DNA from: Vigna angularis
Lineage: Eukaryota; Streptophyta; Magnoliopsida; Fabales; Fabaceae
DNA: 64,000 nt
Direction: 5' to 3'
Assembly: GCF_016808095.1 (NCBI RefSeq)
Contig: NC_068972.1
Coordinates: 40,889,029 to 40,953,028, forward strand
Both the position numbers and the translations under genes were made by a program. The notes under the pieces are model-generated. The model had not been told where the DNA came from and searched no databases. It worked only from the letters and a program-made list of their open reading frames with translations. This document shows positions 50,831 through 63,396 of this stretch, in pieces; the first letter of the stretch is position 1; each line of letters opens with the position of its first letter.

Positions 50831-53800
50831 CTATTTTCATTTTTCAATGCATATTTGGATACATGTATTGGTGAATTTATTGGACTGTGAATATATTTAG
50901 AAGAATTTTTTATAAAGAAAAAAATTAAAATGTGGTTCATTTTATTCGCCAAATTAATTTATCTTTTCTTATTCACATGTTAAGCGATCGAGATTTCGTT
51001 TATCTGATAATTATTGTTTCATTTTATTGTCTTATTATCAAGTTGGAGAATATTTCCCTCACGTGAAATCAGGAAGAATGCACCGTTCATAAAAACCAAG
51101 TAAAATATGACTAAACTATATGTTATTATCGTGAAATCAAGATGCATGTGAAAGGACAGAGACACCTAAAGTGAAAAGTGATTGAATTGTAGAATTGTTG
51201 AACTATTAAACACAGAAGTTTGAAAACCCTAAAATGGAGTGATGGTGACTATATTTTAATTATATAATATTGGACATTAATATGGAAGAATGAATAATTG
51301 AGGATGATTAATCAAACATGGACCACTGGTTCACAGTAAAAGTTAACTAAGGATTATAGAGAAAAAGGAATCGTAGAGAGAAAGATGCATAAGAGAAAAT
51401 GAACCGAGAAAATAAATTTAGGTAGAATATAAAAAATTTTACACCGATTATAATTTCTAAGGGTATAGAAGAAATTTTCATCATTATATTTTTGTCATAC
51501 TTTTGTTAAATCATTACTTCTATACCTAATATAAGTTTAACAGAGAGAAAAATATTTTTTATACTTGTTTCAAGTGTAACTGATATCAAAAAATTATTCA
51601 TTACTTTTTATACGTGGTGAATTTTAACAGGTATAAAAAATTATTATAAAAAACATATAATTTGTGGTGGATCTACCGTACAAAAGCTATTTGACACTCT
51701 ATGTCAGTTATCCACTATCTATCATTTGTGGTGGATCATGATCGTTAAGGATAACAATTAGGATATTTTGAACTTTATGCCTATCAGAGAATGCAAAATG
51801 TATGATCATTTGGGACACATAGATGCAGAGATATCTCACTGTTGAGACTTCGTGACAATGGAGTCACCAACTTCTATAAATAAGGGTAGGGTTAAACTGT
51901 CATTTTTATGTTTTTATTTTGTTTTGTTGTTTCTAGTTTGTTGTTCTCTTTCTCGCTCAATGTAATAATGTCAATATTTTGTCTTTCTTCGTTTGAGGAG
52001 TCTTCTAGACAGGATGGTTGGAGTATGTTGATGATGCATCGTCGTCGTTGGCATAATTTCGGCCTTTACGCGGTAGCTAGGGATCAACCCTGGTGGAGTA
52101 ACCCTTACATTAATGAACAAGACTATTTAAACCAACTAAAGTCATAAATTCATCCTTTATATCTACCAAATATTAGGAAATTTGATTGGATCTAAATACT
52201 AAACCATTTTCCACTGCATTTAGGCTAATAAAGTGTAATGTTTGACTAAGTCATCAAAGCAAAAAAAAGGTAAATCGAATAACCAACACATAAAACAAGA
52301 ACATAATATATTTCAATCAAGTGCAATACAAAGAGTTTGAAAAAGCTACATTCAACCCCAACTAGGAAGATTTAGTTGTTCATAATGATCTTAAATCAAG
52401 TACACATAATGGCTTTCTAATGATGTTCTAATATATACCTAAGAACTCTACTGAGTTTCTCTTAAGATGATGTACAAAATCAGCATGCATATAACATAGG
52501 TATGCTCTATTTTTATAGAAAAACTAAGTATTGCTCCAACTCCAATCAAATTGGTCAACCATGTGGTTTTTTCCATGGGTTCATTCATGCTTGAGCTTTT
52601 AGCTTGACATTTTAGAGTTTTTTTTTCAGTGAATTTTCTTTTAAAGTTGAGCTATCATTCTCAATGTAAATTTGTTTATAATGAATTAGCAAATTTTATA
52701 TTTTTCAATTTGATTGAAAGTGTTTGAGTGTTTTACATATCCACTATAAAAACAACAAAATTTTATAGACAATTCATTTATATTATGAATCAAACGTATA
52801 AAAACTTTTAACTCAAGTTAGTTCTTGTGATATGTTCTTTATATTTCTGACTTTCATAAATATGTTGAATTTGTGTGTACAATTTATCACCCATATTTTA
52901 TACTTAATTTGACTATAAATTTGTATTTTTCCTCCTTATTCTAATAATTACTTGACACTGTAAAAGAAAAGAAAAAAAATACGTAAATAAAAGTAAGTTT
53001 CCTAAAATTATCCTCATCTTATCATGCATTTTTGTTGATTTCACGTTTTCTTATAATTGTTAAATGTAACTTCTTTTCCAACTAGTTTTAATCTCGTTTC
53101 GATCCTCTTTTTCTTGACATTGTTCTTTGCTTTGATCTTGTCGTATGTCTTGTGTACCTGCCAAACTCCTTTCAATGCTTTTATTAAAAGTTTCTCTATT
53201 TGATTTCATCTTTCGATTGTGCTGGTCTCGACACCGATTTTTTTGTACCTTTTTACAAGTCGACGTAACTACAACATCCTTCGATCTTGTTTGTGGTTCT
53301 TGATGTTCTGAACCGTACTATAAGATTGTTCTTCTAAATAAATCCATCTGTTGCATGTCTGATATTATAGAAAATAATTTACTAAATAATTAGATGTATT
53401 TATGATTAAATTAGAAAGTTACTAAAACTAAAGATAAATGAAATATTATTTAAAATTAGGAAAATAATTCTGAAATGTAAAAGTTGAGGTTGAGGAGTTG
53501 CAGGTCTGGATTGTCTCGAATGTCCAATCACACTTCATTGCATTACATTTCTTCATCATTCTTCTTTCCATCGACACGACTACTCACAGTAAATCTTATT
53601 TTATTGACACAGACGTCTTCTGTACTTCACCTGTATCTTTATTACGCTACTCTAAACATAGATCACATAAAATACACACCAAAATGGAAAATACAAAATA
53701 ATTCCATTCACATGGATAAAATAAAACTATATATAATATATTCCACTTTTGTTTTAGATAAAATGAAACTTCAATTTTTGTTCTCAATTAAACCTTTTTT

Positions 53801-56438
53801 TCAATGAAAATTACTCCAATAAGCTCCTTTTTACTCTAATTAAACCTGTAAACTTGTTTATTGTCAATAACTATAGTTTGGTTATCAAGAAGTTAAATTC
53901 TGAAATATGAATAGTGGGAATGAAGCTCCTAAAGGAAGAATTCTGACATGTTTTTACTTAACAGATTAAAAAAGAACAAAGAGGATAATATAGAAGTAAT
54001 AAAAATATTTAATATAATTTTACTTTTAAGTTTTTAAATAATAAAAATATTAAAAAGAAATTTAAAAGGAATAAACATTAATTTGTAGTGTGAATAATCA
54101 ATAAAAATTTAAATAGTAAAATAAAGAATATATCTGGAAAATTTTATTTAAATTTCTTTAAAGAAATTGCTGATGCTGTGTTTTTTTCTCTTAATAAGTC
54201 TTCGAGAGACAGACTAATTTGCTTGTAATACTAGAAAAAGAAAAACAATTTAGTCCCTCAATATTTAAAATATTATATAAAAAATTATCTTTCAAGTCGT
54301 TCATTCTAAATTTCATAAGTTAAAAGAAAAGAATTTTTTTAACAATTTTTTATAACAATTTTTTACAACCACTTACATAGTTTGTGATTAATCGATTTTG
54401 AATATACAAATCAATAAAACAGGGACATATAATTTATTATCCGAAATTTGTTAAAATATTGTGGTCGAAACTAAAATATATTTTGAATCCACTTTTAGTC
54501 TTAAAATAATAAATTCACTGCAGATACAAACATTATTCTTTCGATTATTCTTTCGATAATAATTAAAACTGTGAAATATTAAAAGGAAACAGTTATCAAC
54601 AAAGAAAAAAGACATTGGCCCATTTTGTTGTCATCTAATTTTTCTTAGAGTTAAACAATTTTGATTCACTCAATATAATATTTTACATGATAAAAAATAT
54701 AAGATACCTTATGGTAGTAGTGACAATGTTAATCACCTATTTACATAAGATATTAATAGGAAAATTTAGTGATAAACTTTAACATCTATTATAACTTAAA
54801 CCCTGCTAATATTTTTCTTAAAAGTTAGATTACATATTAATATCAAATAAAAATTATTTAACTTCCAAGATTTAAAAGATTAAACATCTTATTATATATT
54901 TATAAGAACTAAAATTACACGTTAAGAAACTATTGGAAATAAAAAAAAAAGTAAGAAAGCAATAAAAAGTGGTAAGTAGGTCTTTGAAGAATAAAAGCAT
55001 TCTTGAAATAGATAGCCGTAAGTGGCAATTGTGATATAGAAAGTGCAAATTTTGAGCCAAAGAAAAAATTAAAGAATTCTTAGGCTCTGGTCGTTTGTAA
55101 AGAAATTTCCTTCAATTTATTGAGATGAGGCAAGTAAATCTAATGTTATGCAAACTTTCCACTTAAAAAAAATAGAATAATAATATTTTGACAATATTTT
55201 TGATAATATTTAATATTATTTATATATTAATTCTGTGATTAATTCATATTAATTTATATTATTATTATAATAAATAAGTAATATTAAAATATTATTAAAA
55301 TATCGTTATCTAAAAAATACCAAGAAGACAAGAAATAATCATGAATCCTTTCAAATCATACCTTTTATAGAATGATAAAAAAGAAGACAATCCTGTATTC
55401 ACTGACCTTTATTTTTTAAACAATCTATTCAAACCGAACACGAATTTTGACTTTAATCCGTTTATGCAAATTTATGTGAACTAGACTTTCTTTAAGAATG
55501 AACAAAGCCTTAAGAAGCGTTGAGTTTGACACCAAAAAGGAAAAGAAATGAATTGCCGTGTTCACATAAAAGTATCATACATGTCTGCTATAAAATAAAA
55601 ATTCATGCCTGCGTTCAGAATTTAGACACTTATCCAAAATTGACAAAAAAAGTGACAAAGTGTAACAATATTACACATGGTTGGACGCACAAGAACCGAG
55701 AGTCACAGGAGAAAAAAAAACAAAATAAAAATAGTGATAAGTTTTTGCAAGCAATAGAAAATGATAAAAATAATAATAAAAAAGAAAATTAATATTTGTA
55801 ACATAGAAAAACTCTTTTAATATAAGAAATAAAAACCTATAACATCAAATATTAATATAAGAAAATCAAATCAAAAGCGTAAACAAATATTTATAATCAA
55901 TTCATTCACCAAAATAATAATGTTTTTAAATATAAGAAATAAATAAAAAAACCCTAAAATAGAAAAACTCTTTGTAACTTGTTAGATTTGTTTTCTATAA
56001 ATGTATTTGATGACTCTTAGTTAATAATTTTTGGGAATTAAAATAACATATTTAAACTAAGTATAGTTTTAATATTCAATTTTCATCACCTGAGTTCATT
56101 CTTTCCACGTTGTAAGATAGAAGTTTCTCTTCTATTCACGTTATGTTATTTTGTGAACAAATATATGAAACAAAAAAATCATTAATAATCACTAACAACA
56201 TTAGTCTTGACTTTGTTCTTGATGAGAAAATAATGAAAATAATTATACGGTTGGGATTATCATGACAATTTTCCTTCCCAACCATTTTTCACCAATTAAT
56301 GAACGTCACTTGAGTGTTGGTTGTAACACTTAAGCGACTCACACTTAAGTTATGAGAGACCTAAGAATTTGTTAAGGTTACATTTTCCTTAAACAATAGG
56401 TGTATATCAATGAAGAAAAACATGTTTTATTTTATATA
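50831..56438. other. AT-rich intergenic DNA without a supportable gene
   Basis: Only short ORFs occur. A pair of inverted GGTATAGAAG/CTTCTATACC words (about 51461 and 51511) and two ATTTGTGGTGGATC copies (51659 and 51724) suggest transposon debris. The 79-aa ORF at 51908-52147 has no known motif. Confidence 0.45.
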
Positions 56439-56789
56439 GGGTTAAATATGTTTTTGATCCCTTAACTTATTCAAAACTTTGGCCTAATTTAGTCCCTAAA
56501 CTTTAGAAATGTGTGAATTTAGTCCTTTTAACTAAATTTTGTTAGGTTTATTTGATGTTTCAAGTGCGTTTCATGATAGTATTTGAGTTGTTTACACCGT
56601 TTGACACATTTTTGCTTTAATGTTTACTGGAAAATGTGTTTAAAACATCAAATAAAGTTAACAAAATTTGGTTAAAAGGACTAAATTCACACATTTCTAA
56701 AGTTTGGGGACTAAATTAGTCCAAAGTTTTGAAGAGGGACTAATTCCAATTTTCGCTGAAAGTTAAGGGATCAAAAACATATTTAACCC
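56439..56789. mobile_element. Mutator-like MITE, near-palindromic, 351 bp
   Basis: Starts GGGTTAAATATGTTTTTGAT and ends with the exact inverse (ATCAAAAACATATTTAACCC). Inverted homology extends deep inward (AAATGTGTGAATTTAGTCC on the left against GGACTAAATTCACACATTT on the right), so nearly the whole element folds into one long hairpin. Flanking 9-mers TTTTATATA and TTCTATATA match at 8 of 9 positions, as expected for a Mutator-type 9-bp target duplication. It has no coding capacity. Elements with this terminus are common in legume genomes (recall). Confidence 0.85.
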
Positions 56790-57060
56790 TTCTATATATA
56801 ACAACGAGGTCACTTGAGGAAGAGTAGTTTGGTCAAATATGGTGATATTACTTAAAACGTTTATGCACACATTATTTTGAAGATGTGATGTATATTAGAT
56901 AAAATCGAATTATACATTCTTTCTATAGACATATATAATTGATATTGAGATACATGACATGTTATAAGTATGATATACATCCTTTGTGGATGGTGAATCT
57001 TGGATGGATAGTTAAAATGCATGTATATATATTGGTATGATGTAAATTTATACATACATC
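56790..57060. other. Spacer between MITE and CACTA-like element
   Basis: AT-rich with no ORF of note. Confidence 0.5.
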
Positions 57061-57994
57061 TACTAGTACAAAAATCGCGTATAATGTCGAATATTTTGGG
57101 CTTTTAACAGCGAATTCGCGAACGACGTCATATCATGAGACATTAAATTGACGTCGAATTTAAAAAATTTGACGTTAAATTAACGTCGAATTTTTTCAAT
57201 ATACGACGTTAACTTAACGTCGAATTTTGTTAATATACGACGTTAATCAATTTTATCTTATTTTTTTAATTAATTGTGATCATTTTTTTCAACTTTACAA
57301 GACCTGAGCAGAAAAACAATAAATTTCAATTTTTTTAGTATTTTATAAAACAATAACTATGAACGTGTAGTGTAGTATCAACAACAAACAACAATAACCA
57401 ACAACAAATAAGTTTAATCAAACAACAACAACAAACAAGTTCAACCAAACAACAATAACAAACAAGTTCAACAAAAGAAACAACAAACAAGTTTAACAAA
57501 TAAGTTTTCTTCAAAACGAAAATGAAAACTAACCTTCAAAAGGTGGATTCGTCAGAATAAAGTGTTGTCACCAGTGACATAAAGTAAAATGCGCCTATGA
57601 AGGATAAGAGCACGAAAATAATCGGTCAAAACAAACGAAAATCATACATAAAATAATTAATTAACATGCATTTGTATCAAATGAAAGAAAAATTACATGT
57701 GATGGTCGTCAAATTTCGTTCGAGAAAAGTTTGAGAAGAGAAAAGGATCTTGCGCGCTAAGATAAAGTGAATGAATTTTCAATCTCCCATTCAATTTTTT
57801 ATTGAATTCACTAACCTTTTAACGTCTAACATTGTAGCATTCAACATTTTATATCATTTTATGTTGAATTACAATTCTAAACGACGTTTAATAATTGCAT
57901 TTATTTACAAAAATGTCACCGGTCATTTTTAACGTTGACTATTCAATGGTTAAATGTTGAACACGTGACGTTATACGCTATTTTTGTACTAGTA
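57061..57994. mobile_element. CACTA-like non-autonomous DNA transposon, 934 bp
   Basis: Termini are inverted: TACTAGTACAAAAATCGCGT on the left against ACGCTATTTTTGTACTAGTA on the right. Near the left end, short inverted and direct repeats of GACGTTAA/TTAACGTCGA occur at least five times (57130-57245). Related CAACGTT/GACGTT words lie near the right end. The terminus TACTAGTAC differs slightly from canonical CACTAGTGC, and flanking triplets ATC/ATA match at two of three positions. No transposase is present. The core has an AACAACAA-rich stretch (57370-57500). Confidence 0.65.
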
Positions 57995-58115
<121 letters not shown>

Positions 58116-58238
58116 TAGATATACATCTAGATCTCGATTATAGATTTTTTTTTTCACCTTAACATCAAGTTCTTTGATTCGATTTTGATGTGTTAAATAT
58201 TAATCTTTAATGAAATTTGTTTATATATGGTGGTTATA

Positions 58239-59515
58239 CTCTAGTGCAAAAAAGGCCTTTAATGTCGCCCTTTAGACGTCTAACCCTCGAATATCCAACG
58301 TAAAAAATGACTGGTGACATTTTCCGTAAATAAAACAACTATTTAGACGTCGACTATGAGAGGGCCCGACTTCTAAAGCCATTTAGACGTCTGTTGTGGG
58401 GGAACTGACGTCTATAGACGTTTGTTATAGCCGGAACCGACTTCTAAATCCTCAGCCCAGAAATCTAAAAGGTCACTTTTTGACTCCATTTAGACGTCTG
58501 ATCCCGCCACTCCGACTTCTAAAGCCATTTAGACGTCTGTTATGGGGGGAACCAACGTCTATAGACGTCTGTTATGGCGGGAACCGACTTCTAAATCCTC
58601 AACCCAGAAATCTAAAAAGTCACTTTTTGATTCCATTTAGACGTCTCATCCCACCACTTCGACTTCTAAAGTCATTTAGACGTCTGTTGTGGGGGGAACC
58701 GAGGCGGGAAATGACTTCTAAATACTCAGCCCATAAATCTAAAAAGTCACTTTTTTACTCCATTTAGACGTCTAATCCCGTCACTTCGACTTCTAAAGTC
58801 ATTTAGACGTCTGTTGTGGGGGGAACCGATGTCTATAGACGTCTGTTGTGGGGGGAACCGACGTCTATAGACGTCTATTATGGCTGGAACCGACTTCTAT
58901 AGACATCTGTTATAGGAGGAACCGACTTCTAAATGTCTGCATTAAAACACTGTGAACACAAGGCAACAATTATGTGCACTCACTGTTCTTCATCTTCCTC
59001 GCGTTTTCTCTCCAATGGCTACGTTTTTCAAGTCTGTTTTCTCACTTTTGCACCGTTTAACATTAATTTTACTCCAATTACATTACTCTTTAACGAATTA
59101 TCTTTCATTTGAACCGATTAAAATGTGTTTTCGTTGAGTTTTTGTGCAGTTTTGCTCGTGTCCTTGGGCAACGTTCTTGGGCGGCGATTTCTTGCGTTTT
59201 GCACTCCTCCAATTCCCTCCACTACATTTTTTGAACCATCCAATACAGAAAAAAACGTACAATCTATTCTCTTCAACTAAAATATAAAGTTGTAAACTCG
59301 AATCACCATGAGCAACTCGAGAGGCCTCAAGCGGAGAAAGATCCAATCAAATACAGCGACATTTTAGACGTTTGACCTATAGAGTCCGACGTCTATATAG
59401 ACGTCTGACCTATATAGTTCGACATCCCATTAATGTCACCCATAAAGACGTCGAATCTGGATCTGACGTTAAAAGCCCAAAATAATAGACGTCTAAAACC
59501 CTTTCTGCACTAGTG
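58239..59515. mobile_element. CACTA (En/Spm-type) non-autonomous element, 1277 bp
   Basis: Left end CTCTAGTGCAAAAAAGG, right end CCTTTCTGCACTAGTG (inverse CACTAGTGCAGAAAGG). It is flanked by ATA on both sides (58236-58238 and 59516-59518), the 3-bp duplication expected of CACTA elements. Subterminal DNA is packed with the palindrome AGACGTCT, 13 exact copies plus variants, in repeating blocks such as TTTAGACGTCTGTTGTGG followed by GGGAACCGACTTCTAAA. En/Spm transposase-associated proteins bind such subterminal motifs (established for TNPA). No transposase ORF exists; the 123-aa ORF at 58396-58767 is just the repeat translated. The middle (58950-59340) is unique sequence, possibly captured. Confidence 0.85.
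58260..58930. repeat. Subterminal AGACGTCT repeat array
   Basis: About ten blocks, each carrying TTTAGACGTCT or TATAGACGTCT and a GGAACCGACTTCTA segment. Larger units of about 170 bp (with CTCAGCCCAGAAATCTAAAA) repeat three times near 58445, 58600 and 58725. Confidence 0.85.
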
Positions 59516-59946
59516 ATAGTATTTTTGGAAGACATATCATATTTAGTCATAATGTCAAAATGTGATATGTGACTAAAAAATTCATTTATATAATTTTAAT
59601 ATAGACATGATAATTGAAGTATAATCAATATGATATTGTATTGTTTTTATTAGTTTATATTAATGTAGTTATATGTTAACGCTATAATTATATTTGGTGT
59701 AGAAAAATATTATTTTACAAATAGAGTTGAAAGGAATCAATTTTTTCAAGTATGATAATATAATAATTGTATTTTGTGATGTTTTAATTTTGAGTAAGTA
59801 ATTATCCAAGTGATGTAGACGTGTGTATACACACAGATGTATTATAGTTTTACTGTTTAATTTTAGTTATCTTTTTACTATTTTTGTATAACTGTTATTT
59901 ATTTGCAAGTTGTATTATTTATCCACATAAAAAATATTTTAAAAAA

Positions 59947-59993
<47 letters not shown>

Positions 59994-62589
59994 CAAGTAA
60001 AATTAATCTTAAAATACAAGTCAATATAAAATTGCATGATAAATTATTAACATACATAAATTTGATCTCTTTTGAAAAAACAAAAAAACAAAACCAAATA
60101 AATATCAAAATGAAAGATGCTGGATTGGTCAAAATGGTAGTTTTCAATGAATCAACCAAATTAAAAAAGCAAGATAATTCTAAATTAGACTATATTTCAA
60201 AGTAGAAGAAGTAAGAACAACGTAACAAATAAGAAAAAAACTAAGTCTCAGAGTAGAAAAAAAAAACTAAAAAAAATAATTTCTCAAATTTTCAAAAATT
60301 GGTTCGAGATAAACAGCTTAAAAAAATTAAAATTCTTTTATATAATGACAGATAAAATGTATCAAAATTGTGTAGAAAAAACGTGTTAAGTCATATTCCT
60401 ATAGAAAAACAAAGTGGAGTGTTCATTCTTTACTTCCATGCGGTACTCTATCTCCGACACTGTAAAATCCGAAAAGCAACAAGACATTTGCATTTTCCAA
60501 ACAAAAGTTTGTCTTCGTTGAGAAAACAGGTTGGTCCACAAATCACCGAAATTATTGTTTTGAAACACATATGTTGAGAAATACAAACGCAGGGTTAATG
60601 GCTGTAGCTTTCATCGTCACAGTTGTGTCAAATCCCACACCATATAATTAATACACACTGAATGTGAGAAAACCGTGTTCATATCGAAATTCATTAACAA
60701 TTATTTTATAAGATTAAATAATGTTTTAAACTTTTTATCTAAAATATTTATGATTTATTATTCTTTTCGTTGTTTATATTCACTTATATATTCAAAAATT
60801 AGAATTAAACTTACTATTCACAAAAGAGAAAAATCAACAAAACATTATAATTTTCTATTTTCTACTGTTTCAACAGTTGATGTACGTATTAAAATGTGAA
60901 CCTTTATGTTGTCACAACCAAGCTTCTGAGCAGTCACAATACTGAAGATGATGAAAAGTGAAAGGAAACAGGAGCACGAGTCGGTGATGTTGCCGGCGCG
61001 TTGCTGCACGTGCACATTATAACCTTAGCTTCCAACATCAACATCTTAAAGGTCCCACGATGTTCCTTTTGATGTCCGAGTCCGAAGACACTTTTGATCC
61101 ATCAACGGCTACAACTCCTCCACTGCACCAATCATTCTTCTTTCTTCTCAACACACCTTCGTTGTGTCGGCAAACACATCCTAACCAAAACTATCTGCCT
61201 CATGTCAATTAATTCTTATCATTTTGTTTTCATTAATCAACAATTAATATATTAACCTAATTACGTTTTCTTTTAGTCCCACTTTCTAGGACCATATAAT
61301 ACTTTATTTATCACTATCATTAATATTTCGTTTACATAACTTCTTTTAATTTATTTGAAAACCATTTTCTCTACATATAACAGCTCTAACTATTTTCCAT
61401 TTGACTTTTCATCATCTTTTACATGAAATAAAAAGATAATTCCATTTGAAATATATTTTAAAAAACTCGTTGTTTCATAGTTTTCTCTATATATTTTAAT
61501 GTTTTTTGAAATTTTTAACAAACCCTTATATTTTTCGCTAATTACTACTTTATCAAAAATACATTTTTATATTCATTTTTATCGTGCTTTAATTAAATAA
61601 TTTTATAATCTTTATACTTAAAAATAAATGCATACATTTTATGCATACATTTTTCTCCTAAAAACAATTATTGTAATATTTTTATAATTACAATATATAA
61701 ACTAGATTTTAAATTAAAATAAAAAATCTAGAATCAAATTTCAATAAAATAGCTATACTTCAAAATAATAATATATTAATATTAGAACATCTCCTTTTTA
61801 ACATAACGTAAATAAGATATTATAAAATTAATAAAACAAAATATATTGTTTGAATATATATATATATAATTATTTTTAAAAGTAGATAATTTTAAAAATA
61901 AAATGTATACAAAATAACTAAGGATCATTTAGAGTTTTAGAAAACTTTTATACAAAATAATTATTGCAAATAGAAAAAAACTACTTCGCGTGATCATTTG
62001 TCATCATTGTCTTCTTTTAGGGACGCATGAAGTAATCATTGCAAAAAAGATAAAAAAATACAAAAGAAACTATAAGATAAATTGGTGTGTCAAAGAGTTA
62101 TCATAAAACAATTAAATCATATAAAATATAAGTTAAGTATATATTAAATAAAATAAATTATAAAGAGTTGACACTAGCTTCAATTATTCAAATACATGTC
62201 TTTGACATCGAAACTCACTGGCGGTATGCACCTGTGGCCGTTTCTATACTCTACAGAACCTAGTCTCAAGGGGTTATCACCCAACCAACCACGTACAAGA
62301 TTAATCACGTTTGTGCTTAGGACCAAAACATTGTCCATAGACTATAATCTTGTGTTACTCTTCACGATAAAACACATTATACTTTATTTGATTGTGAATG
62401 ATTATTAGAGCGTCAAGATACCCTCTCATGGAATCTCATATGTCAAGGCACACACTAAAGTTATCACTATCAAGAATTTCTCCTTCAAATCCGTTCAACA
62501 TTATTACCAAACATATTCACAATAACATCATCACATTCATAAAATACAACACTCATAAGCGCACATGTAGTCCATTGTAAATTTAGTTT
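59516..62589. other. AT-rich DNA between the CACTA element and the copia LTR
   Basis: Holds a 42-base (AT)n tract (59948-59989) and short chance ORFs. A less AT-biased patch at 60940-61200 contains a G-box-like GCACGTGC near 61005. A patch at 62190-62580 has LTR-like texture and may be an older element into which the copia LTR inserted. No gene can be supported. Confidence 0.45.
59948..59989. repeat. (AT)21 microsatellite
   Basis: 42 bases of AT alternation. Confidence 0.95.
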
Positions 62590-62869
62590 TGTTGTAAAAG
62601 CTGACAAAAGTAGAATAAAGATCACGAACAATATGCTTCCTGAGGCGTGTAGATCACTGTCCTTAAGGACTTATCCGCGGTGTATTGCGCAAGCCCCCCA
62701 GGATACAACAGGAACTTCTCAGATATTTCTGAGGATCTCAGAACTAGCAAGGAACTCTAAACAGAGTATAAGAATAACCCAGAATAATTTTAGAAGAAAA
62801 AGAAGACAAAAAGATTAGAGAATGAGAGAAAGAGAAGAGAGTGTAAATCTGTATTTGGAATGAAGAAGG

Positions 62870-62889
62870 CCACTCTATTTATAGAGTGG
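62870..62889 (-). promoter_or_regulatory. LTR TATA box inside a perfect hairpin, copy 1
   Basis: CCACTCTATTTATAGAGTGG has 8-bp perfect arms around TTTA. On the minus strand it contains TATAAATAG, the probable transcription start signal. Confidence 0.6.
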
Positions 62890-63188
62890 GAAATCAACAA
62901 AGATTGATTGTTGTAAAAGCTGACAAAAGTAGAATAAAGATCACGAACAATATGCTTCCTGAGGCGTGTAGATCACTGTCCTTAAGGACTTATCCGCGGT
63001 GTATTGCGCAAGCCCCCCAGGATACAACAGGAACTTCTCAGATATTTCTGAGGATCTCAGAACTAGCAAGGAACTCTAAACAGAGTATAAGAATAACCCA
63101 GAATAATTTTAGAAGAAAAAGAAGACAAAAAGATTAGAGAATGAGAGAAAGAGAAGAGAGTGTAAATCTGTATTTGGAATGAAGAAGG

Positions 63189-63208
63189 CCACTCTATTTA
63201 TAGAGTGG
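63189..63208 (-). promoter_or_regulatory. LTR TATA box inside a perfect hairpin, copy 2
   Basis: The same 20-mer as at 62870, displaced by exactly 319 bp, so the LTR carries two promoters in series. Confidence 0.6.
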
Positions 63209-63396
63209 GAAATCAACAAAGATTGGCCTAAAGCCCAACCTCAATGGGAAAAATCCCGTGCCTCTCGGAAGTGGCTTTGACCATGAAGCAACAAATTAAA
63301 CGTTGCATAACAAAAAAAATAACGTTGGCAACTGCATTACGAAACTTGCGCAACGTTATATTATATTTTGCAATATTATATTAATAAATAATAACA

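Larger units (their letters stand above)
62591..63225. repeat. Perfect tandem duplication of 319 bp inside the LTR
   Basis: Copy 1 is 62591-62909 and copy 2 is 62910-63225. By eye the two are identical over all about 316 shared bases, including TCCTTAAGGACTTATCCGCG and the TATA hairpin. Identity implies a very recent event or an assembly artefact. Confidence 0.92.
62590..63396 (-). mobile_element. Ty1/copia-like 3' LTR on the minus strand, with internal duplication
   Basis: Read on minus, a polypurine tract (ATGTGGGGGAT) ends at 63397 and the LTR starts TGTTATTATTTATT. It runs through a TATA box and a pyrimidine-rich leader and ends ...CTTTTACAACA at 62590, giving TGT...ACA ends. The LTR is 807 bp, but a 319-bp piece is present twice, so the parental LTR would be about 488 bp. 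The element's internal region lies to the right and continues beyond the window. Confidence 0.7.

Noticed and set aside
51908..52147. 79-aa ORF with a Trp/Arg-rich middle
   Set aside because: No family resemblance, no splice context, AT-rich neighbourhood; could be transposon debris.
53484..53807. 107-aa ORF
   Set aside because: AT-rich, no motif, overlapping alternative frame of similar quality.
58396..58767. 123-aa ORF inside the CACTA element
   Set aside because: The protein is internally repetitive because it translates the subterminal DNA repeats.
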